DNA from: UMGS1883 sp045636425
GTDB lineage: Bacteria > Bacillota > Clostridia > UMGS1883
Reading direction: 5' to 3'
DNA: 64,000 nucleotides
Assembly (NCBI GenBank): GCA_045636425.1
Contig: JAZTXM010000006.1
Span: 1 to 64,000 of the forward strand
A program made the translations under genes and the position numbers. Position 1 is the first letter of the stretch. Each line of letters begins with the position of its first letter. Shown one piece after another: positions 34,790-43,511 of this stretch. The notes beneath the pieces were generated by a model. That model searched no databases and was not told the DNA's origin. It saw nothing but the letters and a program-made list of their open reading frames with translations.

Positions 34790-37042
34790 ATGAAAAAAAT
34801 GAAAGAGTGGATGAAGGACGGATACGCATGGCTAAAAAAATGGGCTGCCGTTCCTTTCGCAAAGTATAAAACGCTTAATAAAGGGGCAAAAAGAGCAGTT
34901 TGCCTTGTGCTGGCAATTTTAGTTGCGGCATCAGGCTTTGGTATATGGAAATGGCACAGTGCTTCCGAGGCTACCGTGGCAAAGGCAAGCGGCACCTCAA
35001 TTGTCAGACAGGGCAGTCTTACCAACAGTATCACGGGAAGCGGTACAGTGGAGCCTATCGAACAGCGTGAAATTGTTCCCGAGGTAAACGGAAAGATTAT
35101 CGAGTCGTATTTTAACGAGGGCGACAGCGTTAACGAGGGAGATGTTCTCTATCGCTTTGAAATGACTGCGGCGGAAAATGCGATTGAAAGTGCTCAGAAC
35201 AACGTGGAAAAAGCACAGACCACCCTTTCAAACAGGCAGAGCAATCTCGAAAAGGTACGTGAAAATATAGCAAATCTCACAATTAAAGCCACCGTTTCAG
35301 GAAAAATCAGTGATATGTCCCTTCGTGTGGGAGAGGATGCATCGGGAAAAATCTGCACAATCACCAATTTCAAGGAACAGACTGCCACGATTCCTTTCAG
35401 CTCCGCACAGATAAAGAACATCAGCGTGGGCGACAATGTAGATGTGGCAATCGATAAATATATGATAAACACCACAGGTAAGGTAATACGCAAATATACT
35501 GCACCTGATACCCTCCCAAGCGGTGCGGTTGTGTACTATGTGGAAATAAGGCTTGATGATAAATATACCGTTGAAGAAAATGTAAATGTCACTGCTACTG
35601 TAAACAGCAAAAGCGGAAAGATAAGCTCCGCTTCCTACGGCAGTGTAAAATATGCCGATCCCGTGACGGTAAATGCCGACCAGCGAGGTGAGGTTTCAAG
35701 GATTAACTTTAAAAACGGCGACTGGGTGGACGAGGGTCAAATTATTGCCGTGCTTAAAAACAACGACCTTAACGACGAGCTCAGAACAGCTCAGCAAAAC
35801 CTTAAGGAAGCACAGATGAACCTCACGGAATCCCTCAACAATCTTGAGGACAAAGAGGAAGAAGCAAACGAATACATAGTTACATCCCCCATAAACGGCG
35901 TTATCCTCACAAAGGATTATTTTGTGGGCGACACAATAAGCGGACAAAATCCCCCTGCCCTTATGGTAGTTGCGGATATGAGCAAGATGAAATTCACAAT
36001 TTCAGCCGATGAGCTTGACATTGCAAAAATTCAGGTGGGCCAGAGCGTAACGGTAACGGCGGACGCACTTTCAAATCAAAGGCTGAGAGGCACAATTACT
36101 GCCGTGTCAAAGCTGGGAACCTCCTCAAATGGCGTTACCAACTATCCCATTGAGGTTACCATAGACGAGCCGGGAGAGCTTATGCCCGGAATGAACGTAA
36201 GTGCACAGATTATAGTAGAGCAATCCTACAACAGCCTTTATCTCCCTGTTGAGGCGGTCGAATACTACGACGGCAAATATTATGTTACAGTTGTGGGCGA
36301 GGTAGAAAATATGCCCGAACCTCAGATGCAGGGTGGATTTGGAGCAAGAGGGCAGGGCGGCTTCTCACAGGACAAAAAGACAAATACTGATTCTGAAAAC
36401 AAAGCTTCCGATGAGAAAAAGCAGGAGAGCAGTAACACTGAAGCAAAAAATCAAAATCCGCAAAACAGTGAAAAACCAAGCTTTGGCGGAGAAAGACCAA
36501 ATTTCAGCGGTGAAAGACCTGCGGGAACGGGAAATTGGAGCAGACAGGAAAACGCCCCCCAAAACGAGGAAAGTGTGAAACCACAAGCTGCTCCTGCACA
36601 AAATACGGAAAAACCCGCAGAGGGCAAGGAGGAAAAGCCTGCCGAAGAAAATAAGACAACGGCAAAAGAAAACGCAAAACCCTCCGGTGAGGAAAAATCG
36701 GGCAAGGAAAGCGGAGAAAAAACAAACAATTTTAACAGGGGCAATATGCAGATGCCTCAAAGGCAAAATCAGGAAGATCTCAAAATAAAATACTACGGAA
36801 AAGAAAAACGTGTCGAAGTAACAATCGGCATAAAAACAGACACCGCCTATGAAATTTTAAGCGGTGTAGAGTACGGTCAGGTTGTTAAAAACACAGTCCA
36901 GGTAACACAGTCAGGCTCCAGAACAGGTGCTTCTAACCGCGGCGGCATGGGCGGCTTCGGCGGAGGAATGATGGGCGGTATGCCGGCGGGAATGGGCGGA
37001 AACAACCGTGCCACCAACCGTAATTTCGGAGGCGGAAGATAA
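34790..37042 (+). CDS. MacA/YknX-like exporter adaptor with a large low-complexity insert
   Basis: A 750-residue membrane-fusion-type protein. It has an N-terminal membrane segment (about 25-50), a biotinyl-lipoyl half (GTVEPIEQREIVPEVNGKIIESYFNEGDSVNEGDVLYRFE), coiled-coil hairpin stretches, a second lipoyl half (EYIVTSPINGVILTKDYFVGD) and beta-barrel and membrane-proximal domains. Residues about 505-660 are a Lys/Glu/Asn/Pro/Gln-rich low-complexity block inside the C-terminal domain, and about 709-750 form a Gly/Met/Asn-rich tail; neither is usual for the family. It should link the ABC pump of the next two genes to the cell wall side. The start follows GGAGG by 8 bases. Confidence 0.88.
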   Translation: MKKMKEWMKDGYAWLKKWAAVPFAKYKTLNKGAKRAVCLVLAILVAASGFGIWKWHSASEATVAKASGTSIVRQGSLTNSITGSGTVEPIEQREIVPEVNGKIIESYFNEGDSVNEGDVLYRFEMTAAENAIESAQNNVEKAQTTLSNRQSNLEKVRENIANLTIKATVSGKISDMSLRVGEDASGKICTITNFKEQTATIPFSSAQIKNISVGDNVDVAIDKYMINTTGKVIRKYTAPDTLPSGAVVYYVEIRLDDKYTVEENVNVTATVNSKSGKISSASYGSVKYADPVTVNADQRGEVSRINFKNGDWVDEGQIIAVLKNNDLNDELRTAQQNLKEAQMNLTESLNNLEDKEEEANEYIVTSPINGVILTKDYFVGDTISGQNPPALMVVADMSKMKFTISADELDIAKIQVGQSVTVTADALSNQRLRGTITAVSKLGTSSNGVTNYPIEVTIDEPGELMPGMNVSAQIIVEQSYNSLYLPVEAVEYYDGKYYVTVVGEVENMPEPQMQGGFGARGQGGFSQDKKTNTDSENKASDEKKQESSNTEAKNQNPQNSEKPSFGGERPNFSGERPAGTGNWSRQENAPQNEESVKPQAAPAQNTEKPAEGKEEKPAEENKTTAKENAKPSGEEKSGKESGEKTNNFNRGNMQMPQRQNQEDLKIKYYGKEKRVEVTIGIKTDTAYEILSGVEYGQVVKNTVQVTQSGSRTGASNRGGMGGFGGGMMGGMPAGMGGNNRATNRNFGGGR

Positions 37043-37046
37043 GCCT

Positions 37047-37742
37047 ATGATAAGAATTAAGGACATGTATAAAATCTATAAAATAGGCGACATTGAGGTG
37101 CGTGCATTAAACGGCGTATCCCTTAATGTCAGCCCCAGGGAATTTGTCTCTATCATAGGACCTTCGGGAAGCGGAAAATCAACCCTTATGAACATGATAG
37201 GCTGCCTTGACGTAGCCACAAGCGGAGAATACTTTTTAGACGGAAGGGCAGTTGAGGCACTCAGTGAAAACGAGCTTGCCTCCATCCGAAATGAAAAGAT
37301 AGGCTTTATCTTTCAGGGCTTTAACCTGTTAAATAAACTAACGGCACTGGAAAACGTAGAGCTTCCCCTAATATATCGCGGAGTTGATTCGGCGCGTAGG
37401 CGTGAGCTTGCCGAGGAGGCACTTTTTCGGGTAGGGCTTGAGGAGCGTATGCATCATAAGCCGAAGGAGCTTTCGGGCGGACAGCAGCAGAGAGTTGCCA
37501 TAGCACGTGCCCTTTCCTCAAAACCCCCGCTGATTCTCGCCGACGAGCCTACCGGTAATCTTGACTCTAAAAGCGGTATTGAAGTTATGAAAATGCTTAA
37601 GGAGATTCATGCCGAGGGAAATACAATTGTGCTGATAACTCACGACAGCGATGTTGCAAGGCAGGCGGAGCGTGTCGTAAGAATTGCCGACGGCGTTATT
37701 ACCAGCGATACTACAGTGACAGAGGATGTGAAATGTGAATGA
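37047..37742 (+). CDS. MacB/LolD-type ABC transporter ATPase
   Basis: A 231-residue ATPase: Walker A IGPSGSGKSTLMNMIG, Q-loop FIFQGFNLLNKLTALENVELPLIYRGV (a MacB/LolD hallmark), signature ELSGGQQQRVAIARAL, Walker B LILADEPTGNLDSKS and H-loop ITHD. The frame is open 13 codons upstream within the adaptor gene, but ATG 37047 is 4 bases after the adaptor stop and matches the family start. It overlaps the permease gene by 4 bp. Confidence 0.94.
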   Translation: MIRIKDMYKIYKIGDIEVRALNGVSLNVSPREFVSIIGPSGSGKSTLMNMIGCLDVATSGEYFLDGRAVEALSENELASIRNEKIGFIFQGFNLLNKLTALENVELPLIYRGVDSARRRELAEEALFRVGLEERMHHKPKELSGGQQQRVAIARALSSKPPLILADEPTGNLDSKSGIEVMKMLKEIHAEGNTIVLITHDSDVARQAERVVRIADGVITSDTTVTEDVKCE

Positions 37743-38932
37743 ATCTATTTATGTCTTTTAAAATGGCACTCAGCAGTATTCTCAGCTCAAAGGTTCGTTC
37801 CTTTCTGACTATGCTGGGTATAATAATCGGCGTTGCGGCAGTTATTATTCTTGTAAACATGGTAACGGCGACAACACTTAACATGCGTAATCAGCTTGAA
37901 AGCATGGGAACAAATCTTATCAACGTAAATATAAGGCGGGGCGGATGGGGAATGACCAGAAGCGTCAGCGTGGAGGAAATAGAGAAAATAGCCCAAAACA
38001 ATCAGGACAGTATTAAATATATAACCCCCGTGGTAAGCTCCAACGCAACCGTTAAATACGGAAGCAGTAACGCTTCCACCTCGCTTAGCGGAGTAAATGA
38101 GCATTACGGAACAATCCGTAATCGAGGCATTGACAGCGGAAGATTTATTACCCCCGACGATGTGGATAACCGCAAATCCGTTGCAGTTATCGGTGCGTAT
38201 GTGGCAAGCACGCTTTTCGGTGCACAAAACCCCGTGGGGCAACAGATAAAAATAAATAACGAGCTTTTCACCGTGGTGGGAATACTTACGGCGAAATCCT
38301 CAAATGTTTCTCAGGGGGGCGAGGATGACGTGGTAATCATTCCTTATTCCAGGGCAACCCGACTTATAAGGAATGCGAACATTACCTCCTTTGCGGTTTC
38401 TGCAAAAAATGCCGACACAATGACTGCGGCAACGCAGGCGATTGAAGCATTTCTCTATCAGAAATTCAAATCTGAAAACTCCTATACAGTTACAAACCAG
38501 GCGGCACAGATTGAAACCGTGGACGATGCACTTGGCTCCATGACACTTCTCATGGCAGGCATTGCAGGTATCTCTCTTATCGTAGGAGGTATCGGCATTA
38601 TGAATATTATGCTTGTAACGGTAACGGAAAGAACACGCGAAATAGGTATCAGAAAAGCAATCGGAGCGAAAACAGGGTCTATCCTTATCCAGTTCCTTAT
38701 CGAATCGGCAGTTGTAAGCTGCCTTGGAGGTATCCTTGGAATTGGACTTGGCATCGTGGGCAGTTATTTCACCAGTACAAGTATGGGAATGCCGACGGTG
38801 CCTCTATCGGAGCAGACAACAGTAATTCTCGGCTCATTCATTTTCTCTGCGGCAATAGGAATATTCTTCGGGCTTTACCCTGCCAGAAAGGCGGCAAAGC
38901 TTAATCCTATTGAAGCCCTGAGATTCGAGTAG
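37739..38932 (+). CDS. MacB-like FtsX-type ABC permease
   Basis: A 397-residue permease with an N-terminal membrane segment (FLTMLGIIIGVAAVIILVNMV), a large extracellular MacB domain (about 45-270), and three C-terminal membrane segments (MTLLMAGIAGISLIVGGIGIMNIMLV, then two more). VTERTREIGIRKAIGAKTGSIL and YPARKAAKLNPIEALRFE are diagnostic of the FtsX/MacB family. With the adaptor and ATPase it forms a mechanotransmission-type exporter. Its cargo is not known. Confidence 0.94.
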   Translation: MNLFMSFKMALSSILSSKVRSFLTMLGIIIGVAAVIILVNMVTATTLNMRNQLESMGTNLINVNIRRGGWGMTRSVSVEEIEKIAQNNQDSIKYITPVVSSNATVKYGSSNASTSLSGVNEHYGTIRNRGIDSGRFITPDDVDNRKSVAVIGAYVASTLFGAQNPVGQQIKINNELFTVVGILTAKSSNVSQGGEDDVVIIPYSRATRLIRNANITSFAVSAKNADTMTAATQAIEAFLYQKFKSENSYTVTNQAAQIETVDDALGSMTLLMAGIAGISLIVGGIGIMNIMLVTVTERTREIGIRKAIGAKTGSILIQFLIESAVVSCLGGILGIGLGIVGSYFTSTSMGMPTVPLSEQTTVILGSFIFSAAIGIFFGLYPARKAAKLNPIEALRFE

Positions 38933-38955
38933 TCGAAAGGAGAGAAAAAAACAGC

Positions 38956-41235
38956 ATGAAAATAAAAATAACAGCACTTATAACAGCTTTAATGATGCTT
39001 GTAAATATCGGAGCATTTGCCGCATTTGAGGACATAAATGTCAACACAGGCGTGGGAAATGCCGTTAAACAGCTTGTGCAGTTGGGGATAATAAACGGCT
39101 ATCCCGACGGCACATTCAGACCCGAGGACACTTTGACCCGCGGTCAGTTTGCAAAGATTGCCGTATGTATGCTGGGGGACGAACAGCAGGCAGCTTCACG
39201 CAGTGCAAACGCCATTTTCAGCGATGTTCCCACAGAACATTGGGCAAGCGGATATATTAATTACATAGCAGAACGTCAGATAATAAACGGTTATCCCGAC
39301 GGCACCTTTGGAGCAGAGGACACCATTAATTACGCCCAGGCACTCACCATTCTTATAAGGCTTTTAGGGTATACGGGCGAGGATGTTGCATACAAGTGGC
39401 CCGATGGCTATATTACCAAAGCACAGTCCCTCGGAATTACCAATGGAATATCCTTCGGAACATATGAAAACATCACACGCGGCAATGCGGCATATGTAAT
39501 ATATAACACCCTCCTTGCCGATAAAAAGGAGGGCTCATCCCTTTCGCTTTTAAGCTCCTCCTCCGTAAAGGATGTTGTAATTTACGCTGATAACAGCATC
39601 AATGCAGGGCTTGCAATAGGAAATATTGAAACAACAAACGGAGTATATAAGCTTGCCGATAACTCAAATATCACCTCCGAGGTTTACGGAAGATTAGGTA
39701 CATTGTATCTGGACGGCGAAAAGAGGGCAACGGCGTTTGTTCCCGAAAACGAAAATGTGAGAAGCGTTACCCTTTCAAGTGCCGCCGTAAGCGGTGACGG
39801 CAGAAGGGTGGAAATCGGCTTTACGGAAAATGGAACAGCAAAGGCTGAAAGCCTTCCTGCAAATGCACCCCTTTATTACGAGGGTAAAGCTTCTACGCTT
39901 TCGCAGGGTGCGGCAAAGCTTGAGGCAGGAAGTGAAGCACTCCTTCTTTACGCAGATGACGGAAGCTTTGCAAGAATGTATTTAAAGGAAAGCACTCTTT
40001 CGGGACCGAGAACGGTTACCTCAGGCTATTCTCAGATTTATTCTTTCTTTAGCATTGTAAACAGCGGCACGATGAAAGTAATCCGTGACGGACGAAACGC
40101 GACGCTTTCCGAAATTCAGGCATATGATGTCGTATATTATATGGCAGGCAATAACACCCTCTATGCCTACACCGATAAGGCAAGCGGTGTTTATGAGGAA
40201 GCATATCCCCTTAAGTCAAACGTAACAAGCGTTAAAGTAGGCGGTAAGGAATATTCCCTCTCCACTCAAACGGCAATCGGAAAAATGAATACCTCCGAGG
40301 GTGCATTTGAACTGGGAGAGCGTGTAACCTTACTCTTTGGCAGAGACGGCGAAGTTGTGGACGTTGTAAACCTTGCGGCAGTGGGAAGCCTTGATTTGGT
40401 CGTTCTGACAAAAAGCTACAAGGAAATATCACAGGAAACCGAGACGCTGGGAAAAAGCACGAACTATGTCACAGTAGTACTTCCCGACGGAGGCGAGGTT
40501 ACCTACGAAGCAGACCGTGACTATAGTGACTATGTGGGAAATGTGATGAAAGTTAAATATGAAAACAACGTAGCAAAGCTTACCGTAGTATCGCACACGA
40601 ATATATACGGAGATTTTGATTCCTCAATACCCTCTTTGGGAGAATATTGGCTTTCAGAAAATTGTGCGATTCTTGAGCTTGTGGAAAATACCGCCAGCGG
40701 TGCAACTGTAAAAAAGATTGAGCTGCGTGACATTGTTACCGACAGCCTTACTAAGAATCAGGTGCTTCATGCAGAAACAAGCGGAGCACTCAGGGATATC
40801 ACATTCCTTTACGTGACCGATGTTACAAAAACAGATGCAGATTTCGGCGTGGTAACGGAGGTCAACAAAAACAAGTATACAGTTTTAATTGATGACAGGA
40901 CCACCCAAATCGAAACGGCAGTGAAGCTTGAACGCGGCTGCGCAGTGGAAATTCAGCAGACAAGCGACGGACAGATTGCAAAAAGGCTTACAAATGTAGG
41001 CTCGGCATCAAAGATAGAGGGCTACAGCGGAAGCAGAATCCGTGTAAACGGAAAGAACTATATCCTAAGTGATTATGTGAAAGTTTACGGAGGAACCTAC
41101 GCAAATGAGTACACATCTATGTCGGTGTCGGAGCTTACAAACAGTGAAAATATTCAGAATATTACGCTGTATTCCGACAGGTCGCTTTCAAGCGGAGGCA
41201 TCGTCAGAGTGATTGTGGTTAAGACAAAAAATTAA
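38956..41235 (+). CDS. S-layer homology domain surface protein, operon-linked to the exporter
   Basis: A 759-residue secreted protein: signal peptide (about 1-22), SLH repeats (LGIINGYPDGTFRPEDTLTRGQFAKI; IFSDVPTEHWASGYINYIAERQIINGYPDGTF; a third, weaker one to about residue 190) and then about 560 residues of beta-rich sequence without a recognised domain. SLH domains bind pyruvylated wall polymers. It begins 23 bp after the permease gene with a GGAGAG site, and no terminator intervenes, so it is probably made together with the exporter. The SLH part resembles that of the larger protein at 50.9 kb. Confidence 0.9.
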   Translation: MKIKITALITALMMLVNIGAFAAFEDINVNTGVGNAVKQLVQLGIINGYPDGTFRPEDTLTRGQFAKIAVCMLGDEQQAASRSANAIFSDVPTEHWASGYINYIAERQIINGYPDGTFGAEDTINYAQALTILIRLLGYTGEDVAYKWPDGYITKAQSLGITNGISFGTYENITRGNAAYVIYNTLLADKKEGSSLSLLSSSSVKDVVIYADNSINAGLAIGNIETTNGVYKLADNSNITSEVYGRLGTLYLDGEKRATAFVPENENVRSVTLSSAAVSGDGRRVEIGFTENGTAKAESLPANAPLYYEGKASTLSQGAAKLEAGSEALLLYADDGSFARMYLKESTLSGPRTVTSGYSQIYSFFSIVNSGTMKVIRDGRNATLSEIQAYDVVYYMAGNNTLYAYTDKASGVYEEAYPLKSNVTSVKVGGKEYSLSTQTAIGKMNTSEGAFELGERVTLLFGRDGEVVDVVNLAAVGSLDLVVLTKSYKEISQETETLGKSTNYVTVVLPDGGEVTYEADRDYSDYVGNVMKVKYENNVAKLTVVSHTNIYGDFDSSIPSLGEYWLSENCAILELVENTASGATVKKIELRDIVTDSLTKNQVLHAETSGALRDITFLYVTDVTKTDADFGVVTEVNKNKYTVLIDDRTTQIETAVKLERGCAVEIQQTSDGQIAKRLTNVGSASKIEGYSGSRIRVNGKNYILSDYVKVYGGTYANEYTSMSVSELTNSENIQNITLYSDRSLSSGGIVRVIVVKTKN

Positions 41236-41244
41236 ACAGGTAAC

Positions 41245-41286
41245 AAAAAGAACAGACACCCACAAACGTGGATGCCTGTTCTTTTT
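41245..41286. terminator. Bidirectional terminator after the SLH gene
   Basis: AAAAAGAACAG pairs with CTGTTCTTTTT, with a further GACACCCAC / GTGGATGCC stem. It also closes the tRNA-Arg repeat region from the other side; on the minus strand it follows a repeat copy whose end reads like a tRNA acceptor. Confidence 0.8.
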
Positions 41287-41298
41287 GGCGCGCCCCCT

Positions 41299-41454
41299 GG
41301 GATTCTACCCGTTTGCGGTGCCCGACATATGTCTGCGGCGATAAATCACCTTGCCATCTGTCGACCGCTGCACAACCCTATGCCTTCCCTTCATCCGCCA
41401 CCGGCGGCGGTCAGGCTCGGTTCCCCCTCCCCACGGGTCGGGGCTTCGAATCCC
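41299..41454. repeat. tRNA-linked structured repeat, copy 1
   Basis: A 156 bp unit starting GGGATTCTACCCG and ending in TTCGAATCCC. The ends form an imperfect inverted repeat and the right end reads like a tRNA T-arm. Inside are a GACATATGTC palindrome, a GGCGA-TAAA-TCACC stem with one mismatch, and a CCGCC-ACC-GGCGG hairpin. No convincing protein is encoded; the overlapping frames are by-products of the repeat. Confidence 0.75.
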
Positions 41455-41474
41455 TTTTATCAAGCAAAAAAACA

Positions 41475-41511
41475 AAAGATACCCACTTCGTAGGTATCTT
41501 TCGCTTTTTTT
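41475..41511. terminator. Terminator-like hairpin between repeat copies 1 and 2
   Basis: AAAGATACC pairs with GGTATCTTT, flanked by A- and T-rich tracts. On the minus strand it follows GCACGCCA, the same sequence that ends tRNA-Arg before its own terminator, so the unit copies the layout of a tRNA 3' end plus terminator. Confidence 0.6.
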
Positions 41512-41521
41512 GGCGTGCCCC

Positions 41522-41676
41522 GGGATTCTACCCGTTTGCGGTGCCCGACATATGTCTGCGGCGATAAATCGCCTTGCCCCCTGTCGACCGCTGCACAACC
41601 TGCACCCTCGCTTCATCCGCCATCGGCGGCGCTCGGGCTCGGTTCCCCCTCCCCACGGGTCGGGTTTTCGAATCCC
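41522..41676. repeat. tRNA-linked structured repeat, copy 2
   Basis: A 155 bp unit with the same ends as copy 1. Its stem GGCGA-TAAA-TCGCC is perfectly paired, and the second hairpin is CCGCC-ATC-GGCGG. Confidence 0.75.
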
Positions 41677-41689
41677 TTTTAATTCAAGC

Positions 41690-41732
41690 AAAAAGAAACA
41701 GACACCCACTGACGTGAATGTCTGTTCTTTTT
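41690..41732 (-). terminator. Terminator of tRNA-Arg
   Basis: On the minus strand GAACAGACA pairs with TGTCTGTTTC and is followed by TTTTT, directly after the encoded CCA of tRNA-Arg. Confidence 0.85.
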
Positions 41733-41808
41733 GGCGTGCTTGGAGGGATTCGAACCCCCGACCCTTTGGTTCGTAGCCAAATACTCTATCCAACTGAGCT
41801 ACAAGCAC
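41732..41808 (-). tRNA. tRNA-Arg (ACG)
   Basis: A 77 nt tRNA on the minus strand: acceptor GTGCTTG with CAAGCAC, D-arm AGCTCAGTTGGATAGAG, anticodon ACG in GCTACGAAC, T-arm CGGGG-GTTCGAAT-CCC and an encoded CCA. It would read CGN codons after A34 deamination. It lies between repeat copies 2 and 3. Confidence 0.95.
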
Positions 41809-41839
41809 ACATTATTCAATTTTACGTTTGTTCGAATCC

Positions 41840-41968
41840 GGGATTCTACCCGTTTGCGGTGCCCGACATCTGTCAGCGGTGATAAATCACCTTGTCATCT
41901 GTCGACCGCTGCACACCCCTGCGCCTTCCCTTCGTCCGCCACAGGCGGCGGTCAGGCTCGGTTCCCCC
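41840..41968. repeat. tRNA-linked structured repeat, copy 3 (joined to a tRNA-Arg fragment)
   Basis: A 129 bp copy with the same GGGATTCTACCCG start. Its stem is GGTGA-TAAA-TCACC, again fully paired but with changed bases compared with copy 2, and the second hairpin is CCGCC-ACA-GGCGG. The right end stops at GTTCCCCC, where a broken tRNA-Arg begins, so the usual T-arm-like end is missing. Confidence 0.75.
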
Positions 41969-42017
41969 GCCCCTTTGGTTCGTAGCCAAATACTCTATGG
42001 GGCTGAGCTACAAGCAC
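41969..42017 (-). pseudogene. tRNA-Arg (ACG) 5' fragment
   Basis: On the minus strand this has the acceptor 5' side GTGCTTG, a D-arm with an altered loop, and the complete anticodon arm with ACG, matching the intact tRNA-Arg. At the start of the T-arm it runs into repeat copy 3 instead of the T-loop and 3' acceptor strand. It cannot fold as a tRNA. Confidence 0.8.
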
Positions 42018-42052
42018 ATATTATTAAACAAATCTTTTCAAACGCATTGACT

Positions 42053-42081
42053 ATAATAACACATAAATCCGAAAAAAGCAA
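42053..42081 (-). promoter_or_regulatory. Promoter of the tRNA-Arg region
   Basis: On the minus strand TTGCTT, a 17 bp spacer and TATTAT end 36 bases upstream of the tRNA-Arg fragment. The intact tRNA-Arg is read about 245 bases further down, behind the fragment and repeat copy 3. Confidence 0.55.
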
Positions 42082-42131
42082 GACTTATTTTGCAAAATTT
42101 TCAAATTTTATTACACTTTGCTCTATTTCAA

Positions 42132-42161
42132 TTGACAAAAGGTTTCTTCTAATGATATACT
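42132..42161 (+). promoter_or_regulatory. Promoter of metY-metA
   Basis: TTGACA, an 18 bp spacer and TATACT lie about 47 bases upstream of the metY start. The leader is too short for an S-box or T-box. Confidence 0.7.
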
Positions 42162-42208
42162 AACTTATTATAATGGAAAGAATTTTTTCTCAGAAAGAGG
42201 TAATGACA

Positions 42209-43492
42209 ATGAAGGACTACAAAATCGGCACCAAATGTATTCAGGCAGGCTACACTCCAAAAAACGGTGAACCTCGTCAGATTCCCATTTATCAGAGTAC
42301 TACTTTTAAATATGATACAAGTGAAGAAATGGGTAAGCTTTTTGACCTTGAGGCATCGGGCTATTTCTACAGCCGACTTCAGAATCCCACCAACGATTGT
42401 GTTGCGGCACGTATTGCGGCTCTTGAGGGCGGCAGTGCGGCAATGCTTACATCAAGCGGTCAGGCAGCATCATTTTACAGCGTATTCAATATCGCTTCCT
42501 GCGGTGACCATGTAGTTTCTTCTTCTGCAATTTACGGAGGTACGTTTAACCTCTTTGCTGTTACCATGAAGCGTATGGGTATCGAATTTACTTTTGTAGC
42601 TCCCGATTGCACAGATGAGGAGCTTGAGGCGGCTTTCCGTCCTAATACAAAAGCAGTGTTCGGCGAAACTATTGCAAACCCTGCCCTTGATGTACTTGAT
42701 ATCGAGCGTTTTGCCAATGCGGCACACGCACACGGAGTTCCGCTTATTATAGACAACACCTTTGCCACTCCAATAAACTGCCGTCCCATCGAGTGGGGTG
42801 CGGATATTGTAACCCATTCCACAACTAAGTATATGGACGGACATGCAAGCGGTGTGGGCGGATGTATTGTAGACAGCGGAAAGTTCGACTGGACAAAATA
42901 CCCCGATAAATTCCCCGGACTCTGCACTCCCGACGACAGCTATCACGGCGTAACATATACCGAGAGATTCGGACTTGAAGGAGCATATATAACAAAAGCT
43001 ACTGCACAGCTCATGCGTGACCTCGGCTCTATCCAGGCTCCGCAGAATGCATATCTTATCAATCTCGGTCTTGAGAGCTTGCAGGTAAGAATGGCTCGCC
43101 ACTGCGAAAATGCACAGGCAGTTGCCGAATATGTGAAAAACCATGAAAAAATTGCTTGGGTGCGTTACTGCGGACTTGAGGGTGACAAGAACTACGAGCT
43201 TGGACAAAAATATCTTCCGGGTGGCTCCTGCGGTGTAATCTCCTTTGGCGTTAAGGGCGGAAGACTGGCGGCAGAAAAATTCATGAAGAATCTTAAGCTT
43301 GCTTCTATCGAAACACATGTAGCAGATTCTAAAACCTGCTGTCTGCACCCTGCAAATGCAACTCACCGTCAGATGAATGATGACGAGCTTCGTGCGGCAG
43401 GTGTAGCTCCCGACCTTATCCGTTTCTCCTGCGGTCTTGAGGAAAAGGAAGATATCATCGCAGATATTGCACAGGCACTTGAAACTATATAA
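42209..43492 (+). CDS. metY: O-acetylhomoserine sulfhydrylase (PLP-dependent)
   Basis: A protein of about 427 residues in the Cys/Met metabolism PLP family. Seen are PIYQSTTFKYDTSEEMGKLF, YSRLQNPTND, GGSAAMLTSSGQAA, and the PLP lysine in THSTTKYMDGHASGVGG. The length and the segment FATPINCRPIEWGADIVTHS favour O-acetylhomoserine (thiol)-lyase over cystathionine gamma-synthase. The following metA gene supplies its substrate. The frame opens upstream, but ATG 42209 is 8 bases from the AGAGG site; ATG 42203 is possible. Confidence 0.92.
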   Translation: MKDYKIGTKCIQAGYTPKNGEPRQIPIYQSTTFKYDTSEEMGKLFDLEASGYFYSRLQNPTNDCVAARIAALEGGSAAMLTSSGQAASFYSVFNIASCGDHVVSSSAIYGGTFNLFAVTMKRMGIEFTFVAPDCTDEELEAAFRPNTKAVFGETIANPALDVLDIERFANAAHAHGVPLIIDNTFATPINCRPIEWGADIVTHSTTKYMDGHASGVGGCIVDSGKFDWTKYPDKFPGLCTPDDSYHGVTYTERFGLEGAYITKATAQLMRDLGSIQAPQNAYLINLGLESLQVRMARHCENAQAVAEYVKNHEKIAWVRYCGLEGDKNYELGQKYLPGGSCGVISFGVKGGRLAAEKFMKNLKLASIETHVADSKTCCLHPANATHRQMNDDELRAAGVAPDLIRFSCGLEEKEDIIADIAQALETI

Positions 43493-43511
43493 ACCCAAGG
43501 AGGGATAGAAT

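Noticed and set aside
41299..41968. CRISPR-like appearance of three similar units
   Set aside because: The repeated part is 130-156 bp with spacers that are terminators or a tRNA; no cas gene is near.
41305..41985. Several overlapping frames of 70-167 codons on both strands in the tRNA-Arg region
   Set aside because: They are translations of the repeats and of the tRNA itself, lack ribosome sites, and repeat the same peptide fragments in each copy.
42030..42208. Possible SAM riboswitch or T-box before metY-metA
   Set aside because: The promoter lies about 47 bases from the start codon, leaving no room; no S-box core was found.
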